The notes under the pieces were generated by a model. The model was not told where the DNA came from. It saw only the letters and a list, made by a program, of their open reading frames with translations, and made no database searches. This document shows, piece by piece, positions 1 through 5,001 of a DNA stretch of 5,001 nt (position 1 is the stretch's first letter; the number at the start of each line of letters is the position of its first letter). The stretch lies in contig JAFVFA010000092.1 in NCBI GenBank assembly GCA_017475725.1, positions 1-5,001 on the forward strand, read 5' to 3'. This DNA comes from Spirochaetales bacterium. Its GTDB lineage: Bacteria > Spirochaetota > Spirochaetia > Sphaerochaetales > Sphaerochaetaceae. The position numbers and the translations under genes were made by a program.

Positions 1-62
1 GCACATCGGTAGTGCGCGAGCTTCCCAAGCTTGTGAGGCGGGTCCGACTCCCGTATGCCGCT
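1..62 (+). tRNA. tRNA-Gly (anticodon CCC), 5' end cut by window edge
   Basis: Decodes GGG glycine codons. The sequence folds by eye into a tRNA lacking only about the first nine bases (5' acceptor strand and positions 8-9). The D stem is GCAC 1-4 with GTGC 12-15, with GG at 8-9 in the loop. The anticodon stem is CGAGC 17-21 with GCTTG 29-33, around the loop TTCCCAA, which puts CCC at 24-26. A 4-base variable loop follows. The T stem is GCGGG 38-42 with CCCGT 50-54. The 3' acceptor strand is ATGCCGC 55-61, and T62 is the discriminator, as in many bacterial glycine tRNAs. CCA is not encoded. The T loop reads TCCGACT, so position 55 is C instead of the near-universal T. Identity is firm from the anticodon; the missing 5' strand (expected GCGGCAT) could not be checked. 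Confidence 0.93.
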
Positions 63-144
63 GAGAAAAACACATGGGTCATCTTATGATCCGTGTGTTT
101 TTTTATTTCTGGAAAAAGGGAGTCGGAACGAGCGACGGCCTTTG
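45..144 (+). repeat. Tandem repeat unit A (tRNA 3' end, terminator, 27-bp motif)
   Basis: First copy of a roughly 100-bp unit that recurs at 199-298. It contains in order the last 18 bases of the tRNA (45-62), the terminator hairpin, an AT-rich spacer, and a 27-bp motif (118-144) identical to 272-298. The 18-bp and 27-bp ends are identical between copies. The hairpin between them has diverged in stem and loop while keeping its pairing. Confidence 0.85.
66..104 (+). terminator. Rho-independent terminator of tRNA-Gly
   Basis: A hairpin starts four bases after the tRNA discriminator. Arms 66-82 and 86-102 pair over 17 positions with only two G-U wobbles around a CTT loop. The A-rich 5' flank pairs with the T run at 98-104, so the hairpin also looks usable in the opposite direction. 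It ends the tRNA transcript. Confidence 0.9.
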
Positions 145-206
145 GCCGGGAAAAGGCTCCGGTGGAGCGTTTTCAGCGAAGGCGGGGTAGCGGAGCGTCG
201 ACTCCC
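118..206. repeat. Structured intergenic element with GGGAGTCG/CGACTCCC ends
   Basis: The segment between the two terminators is bounded by an 8-bp inverted repeat, GGGAGTCG at 118-125 and CGACTCCC at 199-206. Inside are two perfect 5-bp hairpins with 3-base loops: CGGCC/GGCCG (136-140, 144-148) and GCTCC/GGAGC (156-160, 164-168). GCTCCG at 156-161 can instead pair with CGGAGC at 191-196, so two folds compete. There is no transposase and no obvious target-site duplication. It may be a REP- or MITE-like element or a structured RNA; its class is not recognised. Confidence 0.45.
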
Positions 207-216
207 GTATGCCGCT
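199..216 (+). pseudogene. tRNA-Gly 3' fragment (duplicate of 45-62)
   Basis: Eighteen bases identical to the T-loop end, T-stem 3' strand, acceptor 3' strand and discriminator of the tRNA at 1-62. Upstream of it (144-198) there is no D arm or anticodon arm, so this is only a tail fragment and cannot give a tRNA. A terminator follows it as it follows the true tRNA, so the fragment was probably copied together with its downstream flank. Confidence 0.7.
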
Positions 217-219
217 AAG

Positions 220-259
220 AAAAAGCACATGGACAAATCATGGTCCGTGTGCTTTTTTT
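220..259 (+). terminator. Rho-independent terminator, second copy
   Basis: Arms 220-234 and 243-257 pair over 15 positions with one wobble, around an 8-base loop (235-242), and are followed by a T run at 253-259. Compared with the first terminator, both arms have gained a matching G-C pair and the loop is longer. The hairpin has therefore changed while keeping its fold. It isolates the protein genes from upstream transcription. Confidence 0.85.
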
Positions 260-302
260 ATTCTTGGAGAAGGGAGTCGGAACGAGCGACGGCCTTTGTT
301 TA

Positions 303-330
303 TCACGGAATAATCCTAGTTCTCTCGTGA
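303..330. promoter_or_regulatory. Possible operator: TCACG/CGTGA inverted repeat
   Basis: TCACG at 303-307 and CGTGA at 326-330 form a 5-bp inverted repeat with 18 bp between the arms. It lies just upstream of, and slightly overlaps, the weak -35 position of the next gene's promoter. The position would suit an autoregulatory site, but arms this short can arise by chance. Confidence 0.2.
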
Positions 331-356
331 ATCGTACAAACTGACAAACCTATAAT
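327..356 (+). promoter_or_regulatory. Sigma-70 type promoter of the regulator gene
   Basis: A perfect TATAAT -10 box lies at 351-356. With an 18-bp spacer the -35 position would be GTGAAT at 327-332, which matches the TTGACA consensus at only three of six positions. Transcription would be expected to start around 362-364, at or next to the ATG at 363, so the mRNA would have almost no leader. Confidence 0.6.
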
Positions 357-362
357 TATTCC

Positions 363-3300
363 ATGAATATCGCGTTGGCATTAGCAGAGATAGACAAAGG
401 CTCCGCAACTCACCTCTGGCCAGCCGTCGCCTCACAGTTTCCGAGGACCGGCAAGGACCGACTGTTCGTCTTCCCAGGAGGACGCTACAACAACGCGACC
501 GACTTCGAGTATCTTCGTAACAGCATCTACAGCTACGTCACTCCGATGAACATAGACGCGGCCATAGTCTGGACATCATCCATGACGAATCCCCTTGACG
601 CCGATGCTGTGACACAGAGGTTCAAGGCAATCAAGGACATCCCACATGTGACCATCTCCGGCAAGAACAGCATCGAACCCGAATGCACGGACATAACGTT
701 TGAAGCCTACAGCGGAATGGTCAGGGTTGTCCAACATTGCATAGAGGAGCACAACTCCCGCAGGATAGCCTTCATCAGAGGTCCTGAGAACCACAGCTCC
801 GCACAGGAGAGATTCCAGGCCTACAGGGACGCCTTGGATGAACATGGCATAGAGTTCGACCCACTCATAGTCTCAGATCCGTTCCCATGGGACTCGGGCA
901 CAGCGGCCATAAGACAGCTTGTGATAGACAGGCACCTGATGCCGGGTGTGGACTTCGACACCCTGATCTGCTCCAGTGACCTGATGATGCTCCAGGCAGG
1001 CAGGGAGCTTCTCTCTATGGGCATAGGCATCCCTCAGGATGTCAGGATCTGCGGCTTCAACGACACTCCGGAAGCCAGGCTTCTCGGAATCCCCTGCACA
1101 ACGGTCAGGACCCCATTCCAGGAGATCGGACTGTCAGCCATCAGAAAGCTCAGAGAGATATTGGAGACGGGCACAAGCCACCAGGATGTGACGATCAAGA
1201 CCATTCCGATTTTCAGACGGAGCTGCGGCTGCGGCGTCACCGATGATATCAGGATATTCAGGACTGAAGACGAACTCTACAACCACATATCCAACATGAC
1301 GGGGATTCCGGCATGCGACCTCTCGGAGAAGATCAGAGGGGCCTTGCAGTCAGGCACGGAATCGGATGTCAGCAATCTGGTCACTGAGCTTCTAACGTGC
1401 ATAGATGACATTCTTCCTGTAACGACTCTTATTCAGATGATATCCGCACAGCCATTCTTCGATGTGGAAAAACGTATAAGGTTCAATCAGAACGCCCTCA
1501 TTGTTGTTGTGGAATACAGAGGACACAAGGTGTTCATGGACGATTACAACCGCATGCAGTACACCGCCAAGATCAATACGCTGAGGTACGATCTGTTCAG
1601 GGCAAACTCGCCGAGGATCATTAACTCCATACTCAGGCACAAGCTTAAGGATATCGGAATACAAGGCGCAGACCTGGTCCTTTTCAACAAGGACGGAACA
1701 TCCTCATTCTTCGGATCCGATTCGACAAGAGTCGGGGACGACAGGGAAGAGACCTTCCCCTCCTCCTTGATTCTCCCACACTCCAAGATGGACGGTCTTG
1801 AGCCTGGCGTATACATCATGGAGCCGCTGTTCACCGAGAACGAGGTGTTCGGCTATCTGGTGATCCATACCGAAAGCTATGATGGATCCACATGCGAGGA
1901 GATCCGGAGTTGCGTCTCCAGCATAGTGAAGAACTGTCTGCTTCTTGAGGAGACCAACAGGGCAAAGCAGGCACTTGAGGATGCAGAGCAGAAACGCGTC
2001 TCATTCTTCGAGAAGGTGGGAAGCAAGGTCAAGGAACCGTTGAAGGAACTTGAAGGCATGGTCAGGTCAATGGCTGCCACAGATGCGCAGAGGAGTCTGA
2101 TGTCAGACAAGGTCAAATCAGCCCAGGACATTCTCGACTCGGTTCTGATCACTGCAGGCAACATCGACCTTTCACTGACTACGACATCCCTTTCGGAGCC
2201 CCTTGCAAAGCTCGACCCAAAGTTCAAAAACATTGCCTTACCGATGCTTAATATAGATGAAAAACTGATAATCAAAGCAATTCAGGCAATCAATAAGGCA
2301 ATCTTGCTCTGTAAAGGAAAGCCAGAGCTCACTGTCAGTGAGGGCACCACCGGTGTCAGCATATCGGTCATGGGTGGGGGTAACTGCAACCTGGATCACA
2401 GAGGCACGGAGGAGATCACTGAGACCATTCTCTTTGCCAGAGCCATCTTCATGGCGCATAGCGGAACCCTTACCAATGAAGGGGACAGCTTCACCGCCTT
2501 CATACCGTATCCGAACGTTGCGAACCAGGCCGTCCAGTATCAGGAACCCAACACAATGCTATGTATAGGAGGCATACCGGAGAATCCACCTGCAAGACTC
2601 AGGACCATCCTTCTGGAGACTGCTGAGGACCTTGTCCAGAACAGCATGCAAAGCTACATAAGAGACAACGGCTGCATCCTTTACATCAATATAGATGGAC
2701 ATGATCTCAGAAGGGCTGATTTCTTACACGAGATAGAGGACAGCCAGATACTGTCGACTCTGCCTGTCATATGCATAGGAAAGGCGAAGGCCTCCTCCCT
2801 GTCAGCCGCCCTGCATCTGTCGATAGACAGCACAGAGTACAACATCATGTACATCGGTGACTTCTCTACCACCTTCACAGAGAGGATCAACAGGAGAAAG
2901 GCCATACACTGCACAATGGAGGAGGCTCCCAAGCTCATATCTGAGTCCTGCATATCAACGATCATTCTGCATCTGGCCGGGATATCCGCGGAAACCCTCA
3001 GAAGTTCGGTGGAGAACCTCAGAAGGAACACCCACCAGAACACGCCCATCGTGGTGTTTTCGGACAAGATCGATGTGGACATTGTGGACTCGATCTCTGA
3101 GACACCGAACATAATCCTGTACAACAGCTGCTTCATGGATGACGAGAACTGCTTCTTCCGCATCCTTGTGGTCTCATACCAGGCCTCGATACTACCTCCC
3201 CTCACAGGAGCCATAGTGAAGAAGGCGCAGGCCTTCCTGGACAGGCATGCGCTTGATCAGATAAGCAGATGGCAGATAGCCTCAGAGGTCCATGTAAGCG

Positions 3301-3521
3301 AGGATTATCTGACGAACATCTTCAAGAAGGAACTCGGGATGTCTCCATGGGATTATCTGATAGCCCTCAGGATGGACTATGGCAGCAACCTTCTGAAGAA
3401 CACCGGAATCCCCATCTCCGAGGTATCCAGAAGATCGGGTTTCCATGACAGCTCCTACTTCTCAAGGGTGTTCAAGAAGATCAAGGGAATCTCCCCGACA
3501 AAGGTCAGGAATAGTCAGTAG
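363..3521 (+). CDS. LacI-type sensor / degenerate hybrid kinase / AraC-family transcriptional regulator
   Basis: A probable cytoplasmic sugar-responsive transcription factor of 1052 residues, with no signal peptide or membrane segment. Residues 1-290 resemble the LacI/periplasmic-binding effector domain without the usual N-terminal DNA-binding helices: landmarks are RRIAFIRGP 133-141, the ICSSDLMMLQ stretch from 202, RICGFNDTPEA 228-238, and the closing RRSCGCG 285-291. Residues 300-525 are unassigned, possibly GAF-like near 410-525. A helical stretch at 526-600 resembles a kinase dimerisation domain, but FFEKVGSKVKEPL (548-560) has Ser554 where the phosphorylated His belongs. Residues 630-716 resemble a worn-down HATPase domain. 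Segments 730-845 and 846-940 resemble receivers; His870 sits where the second would carry its phospho-Asp. Residues 950-1050 are a clear AraC domain with two helix-turn-helix units. An in-frame stop at 342-344 and no other start make ATG 363 the start, yet it has no Shine-Dalgarno sequence. DNA binding is sure; the ligand is unknown. Confidence 0.93.
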   Translation: MNIALALAEIDKGSATHLWPAVASQFPRTGKDRLFVFPGGRYNNATDFEYLRNSIYSYVTPMNIDAAIVWTSSMTNPLDADAVTQRFKAIKDIPHVTISGKNSIEPECTDITFEAYSGMVRVVQHCIEEHNSRRIAFIRGPENHSSAQERFQAYRDALDEHGIEFDPLIVSDPFPWDSGTAAIRQLVIDRHLMPGVDFDTLICSSDLMMLQAGRELLSMGIGIPQDVRICGFNDTPEARLLGIPCTTVRTPFQEIGLSAIRKLREILETGTSHQDVTIKTIPIFRRSCGCGVTDDIRIFRTEDELYNHISNMTGIPACDLSEKIRGALQSGTESDVSNLVTELLTCIDDILPVTTLIQMISAQPFFDVEKRIRFNQNALIVVVEYRGHKVFMDDYNRMQYTAKINTLRYDLFRANSPRIINSILRHKLKDIGIQGADLVLFNKDGTSSFFGSDSTRVGDDREETFPSSLILPHSKMDGLEPGVYIMEPLFTENEVFGYLVIHTESYDGSTCEEIRSCVSSIVKNCLLLEETNRAKQALEDAEQKRVSFFEKVGSKVKEPLKELEGMVRSMAATDAQRSLMSDKVKSAQDILDSVLITAGNIDLSLTTTSLSEPLAKLDPKFKNIALPMLNIDEKLIIKAIQAINKAILLCKGKPELTVSEGTTGVSISVMGGGNCNLDHRGTEEITETILFARAIFMAHSGTLTNEGDSFTAFIPYPNVANQAVQYQEPNTMLCIGGIPENPPARLRTILLETAEDLVQNSMQSYIRDNGCILYINIDGHDLRRADFLHEIEDSQILSTLPVICIGKAKASSLSAALHLSIDSTEYNIMYIGDFSTTFTERINRRKAIHCTMEEAPKLISESCISTIILHLAGISAETLRSSVENLRRNTHQNTPIVVFSDKIDVDIVDSISETPNIILYNSCFMDDENCFFRILVVSYQASILPPLTGAIVKKAQAFLDRHALDQISRWQIASEVHVSEDYLTNIFKKELGMSPWDYLIALRMDYGSNLLKNTGIPISEVSRRSGFHDSSYFSRVFKKIKGISPTKVRNSQ

Positions 3522-3550
3522 CCACAAATCTTTATTCACGAAACATCAAA

Positions 3551-3570
3551 GAATCCTTCAGATTCGTTTT
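3551..3570 (+). terminator. Weak hairpin with T run after the regulator gene
   Basis: GAATC 3551-3555 and GATTC 3561-3565 form a 5-bp stem around a CTTCA loop, followed by G and TTTT at 3567-3570. The stem is short and the T run brief, so termination would be partial at best. It directly abuts the extended -10 box of the next promoter. Confidence 0.3.
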
Positions 3571-3578
3571 GCTAGAAT
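3570..3578 (+). promoter_or_regulatory. Extended -10 promoter of the lipoprotein gene
   Basis: TGCTAGAAT matches the extended -10 form TGnTATAAT with one mismatch. No convincing -35 box lies 16-18 bp upstream, which suits an extended -10 promoter or one needing an activator such as the AraC-type protein encoded just before. Transcription starting near 3585 would leave a leader of about 55 nt before the ATG at 3639. Confidence 0.45.
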
Positions 3579-3609
3579 TTTCTATAGAAATCGGAATTGT
3601 CCGAATTTC
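3579..3609. promoter_or_regulatory. Overlapping inverted repeats: possible operator or leader hairpin
   Basis: TTTCTATAGAAA at 3579-3590 is a perfect 12-bp palindrome. Its GAAA is shared with a second inverted repeat at 3587-3609, in which GAAATCGGA pairs with TCCGAATTTC around ATTG with one bulged base. They sit at the expected transcription start, so they could be a binding site for the upstream regulator or a hairpin in the mRNA leader. Confidence 0.35.
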
Positions 3610-3624
3610 TGGAAAAACCGAACT

Positions 3625-3631
3625 AGGGAGG
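3625..3631 (+). promoter_or_regulatory. Ribosome-binding site of the lipoprotein gene
   Basis: AGGGAGG lies 7 bases before the ATG at 3639, a strong and well-spaced Shine-Dalgarno sequence. It fixes the start of the lipoprotein gene, and its strength contrasts with the absence of any such site before the regulator gene. Confidence 0.85.
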
Positions 3632-3638
3632 ATTTCTT

Positions 3639-5001
3639 ATGAAGAAACTATTCAGTGTTCTGGTCATTGCCCTTGCAGTTCTGATGCTGTTTGTGGTCTG
3701 CAACAATGACCCTAAAGAACAGAACAATCCGGTCACCCCGGACACCCCGGTCACACCGGACCCGGAACCGAACACAATCAAAGAGCGGACATATGCTCCG
3801 GATGAGCCATATGCACTCTCCGGTGATGGTGCAACTCTGACATGGGGAGAGAAGGAGATCACTCTCGACGCTCACAACTTCTACCTTGATGGAAGACTCA
3901 CAGACGAGCAGATCGGAGAGAAGAGCTTCATCTTCAACGACTTCAAGAAGGCCGTTGCAGCCCTCAACGCAGGCACAGAGGAAGAGCCGATGAACCTGTG
4001 GATTGCCCCATATGTCTACTGGACACATGATCCGGATGCAGAGTCCACAACAAGTGCATTTCAGGTCACAATCAACTGCGCAAACCTGCACATGACAGGT
4101 CTGACGAACAATCCTGAGAACGTAGTCATTGCAATGAACTTCGGACACAACATCGGATATGACGGCGGAAACCCGACAATGCTCAACGTCTCAGGCAACG
4201 GCCTCCAGCTCAGGAACATCACATTCGGCGGATACTGCAACATTGACCTTGTGTATCCTCTGGATCCCACTCTCAGCAGAGAGGCAAGGAATGCAGGCAA
4301 CATCACACAGTGCCAGCTGGCCTCCTACAACGGGGACAAGCTCTACGCAGAGAACTGCAACTTCATCAGCCGTCTGAACATGATGCCTTTCAACAACAGC
4401 AAGAGAGCCCTCTATGTTGACTGCCACTTCGAGAGCACAGATGACTCTCTCAACGGATCATCCCAGGCAGTCTACCTGAACTGCGACTTCGAGTTCTGGG
4501 GCACAAAGCCATGGGGCGGATCAAGCGGCGTCACACTGCTCAACTGCCAGTTCCTGTCAACACTGAACAACGTTGCATCCAACCCGTACCAGTATCTGTC
4601 AAAGGGCGGCGGACAGTTCGTGCTCATTGACTGCAACTATGTTGACAACTACACAATCCCTGTCACATTCGGCTTCTCCGATGTCAACAGCGACACATTC
4701 AGAGCCTACGTCTCCAACGTCACAAGGAACGGAAAGCCTCTGCAGATGTCAGAGCTTCACAGTGACAGACCTGCTGTGGACATCACAGGCACAGAGCTTC
4801 TGAAGAACTGGAAGCTTGTCAAGGAAGACGGAACCGTCATCTACAACGTCTACAACCTGCTCAAGGGTTCTGACGATTGGGATCCGATGGGAATCAAGGA
4901 AGAGGTCACTGCCCTTGTTGACTCCTACATCACGAGAAGCTTCAGCGCTTCAGCTTCTGTCACCACACTTGAGTGCGGAACAGAGGCAACATCGGTCATC
5001 A
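3639..5001 (+). CDS. Secreted lipoprotein with pectinesterase-like beta-helix (3' end outside window)
   Basis: Runs off the window after 454 codons without a stop. The start ATG follows a strong ribosome-binding site. Residues 1-20 form a lipoprotein signal peptide (two lysines, hydrophobic core), with Cys21 as the likely lipidated residue; the lipobox FVVC is relaxed, as tolerated in spirochaetes. A Pro/Thr/Asp-rich tether follows (residues 31-45). Residues 75-340 look like a right-handed beta-helix: LQLRNITFGGYCNIDLVYP starts at 189, FISRLNMMPF at 242, and [N/D]C occurs at cysteines 240, 262, 282, 303 and 332 on the coils. By-eye alignment to carbohydrate esterase family 8 (pectin methylesterase) puts Asp269 on the nucleophilic Asp and K290-P-W292 on the RPW motif, but Asn247 on the second catalytic Asp. 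Sequence after about residue 430 looks like the start of an Ig-like domain. It probably acts on or binds pectin at the cell surface; whether it is an active esterase is unsure. Confidence 0.85.
   Translation, partial: MKKLFSVLVIALAVLMLFVVCNNDPKEQNNPVTPDTPVTPDPEPNTIKERTYAPDEPYALSGDGATLTWGEKEITLDAHNFYLDGRLTDEQIGEKSFIFNDFKKAVAALNAGTEEEPMNLWIAPYVYWTHDPDAESTTSAFQVTINCANLHMTGLTNNPENVVIAMNFGHNIGYDGGNPTMLNVSGNGLQLRNITFGGYCNIDLVYPLDPTLSREARNAGNITQCQLASYNGDKLYAENCNFISRLNMMPFNNSKRALYVDCHFESTDDSLNGSSQAVYLNCDFEFWGTKPWGGSSGVTLLNCQFLSTLNNVASNPYQYLSKGGGQFVLIDCNYVDNYTIPVTFGFSDVNSDTFRAYVSNVTRNGKPLQMSELHSDRPAVDITGTELLKNWKLVKEDGTVIYNVYNLLKGSDDWDPMGIKEEVTALVDSYITRSFSASASVTTLECGTEATSVI
3729..3767 (+). repeat. 18-bp tandem repeat coding a Pro-rich tether
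   Basis: Two successive 18-bp units (3732-3749 and 3750-3767), with the preceding Pro codon at 3729, encode VTPDTP and VTPDPE. They lie ten residues after the lipidated Cys of the lipoprotein. Such Pro/Thr linkers commonly hold a lipoprotein domain away from the membrane. The unit could expand or shrink by slippage. Confidence 0.7.

Larger units (their letters stand above)
199..298 (+). repeat. Tandem repeat unit B
   Basis: Second copy of the unit at 45-144, shifted by 154 bp. It opens with the tRNA-tail fragment, continues with a terminator at 220-259, and ends with the 27-bp motif at 272-298. After 298 the similarity to the first copy stops, so the structured core at 144-198 is not repeated within the window. 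Confidence 0.85.

Noticed and set aside
118..298. CRISPR array suggested by repeated motifs
   Set aside because: Only two copies exist, 154 bp apart. The units contain terminators and tRNA sequence, and no cas gene is present.
55..330. Open reading frame of 91 codons across the tRNA tail and both terminators
   Set aside because: Its ATG lies in the tRNA acceptor strand, it runs through two terminator hairpins and the repeat units, and it has no ribosome-binding site. Its internal similarity reflects the DNA duplication, not a protein repeat.
341..346. CTGACA as a -35 box
   Set aside because: It is only 4 bp from TATAAT, and at a 17-bp spacing it would point to a poor -10 inside the coding start.
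476..481. AGGAGG-like sequence inside the regulator gene
   Set aside because: No start codon follows at a usable distance, and an internal start would remove the first strands of the sensor domain. It encodes Gly and neighbouring residues by chance.
2681..3214. 177-codon open frame on the minus strand
   Set aside because: It is a shadow of the regulator gene, without a ribosome-binding site or domain. The opposite strand encodes conserved AraC-family protein just downstream in one continuous frame.
3648..4148. 166-codon open frame on the minus strand
   Set aside because: It lies wholly antisense to the lipoprotein gene, which has a signal peptide, a strong ribosome-binding site and beta-helix motifs. 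The antisense translation shows no recognisable domain.

Overview
The window looks like a piece of a bacterial chromosome of medium GC content, and all its genes lie on the + strand. The best guess for the source is a gut-associated spirochaete of the Sphaerochaeta/Treponema kind. This rests on the very large one-polypeptide regulator joining a LacI-type sugar-sensing domain to an AraC output, and on a lipoprotein with a relaxed lipobox. No marker gene fixes the taxon, so this is inference.

Layout. Positions 1-62 are the 3' part of a tRNA-Gly (anticodon CCC), cut by the window edge and followed at once by an intrinsic terminator. Positions 45-298 hold a tandem duplication, with a period of 154 bp. 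Each roughly 100-bp unit carries the last 18 bases of the tRNA, a terminator hairpin, and a 27-bp motif that begins with the reverse complement of the tRNA T-arm. The 55 bp between the units can form further hairpins. Positions 299-362 hold the promoter region of the first protein gene, with a TATAAT box only 6 bp before the ATG and no ribosome-binding site.

Positions 363-3521 encode a 1052-residue regulator: a LacI/periplasmic-binding-like sensor, a middle region resembling a hybrid histidine kinase that has lost its catalytic residues, two receiver-like segments without the usual acidic site, and a C-terminal AraC DNA-binding domain. Positions 3522-3638 are a short regulatory intergenic region with an extended -10 box, overlapping inverted repeats and a strong Shine-Dalgarno sequence.

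From 3639 to the window end runs an incomplete gene for a secreted lipoprotein with a pectinesterase-like right-handed beta-helix. It has no stop codon in the window.

Working together (inference): the regulator probably binds a sugar or oligosaccharide in the cytoplasm and controls the downstream surface lipoprotein, which would act on or bind pectin-like plant polysaccharide. The tRNA and repeat region upstream is an unrelated transcription unit, closed off by two terminators.
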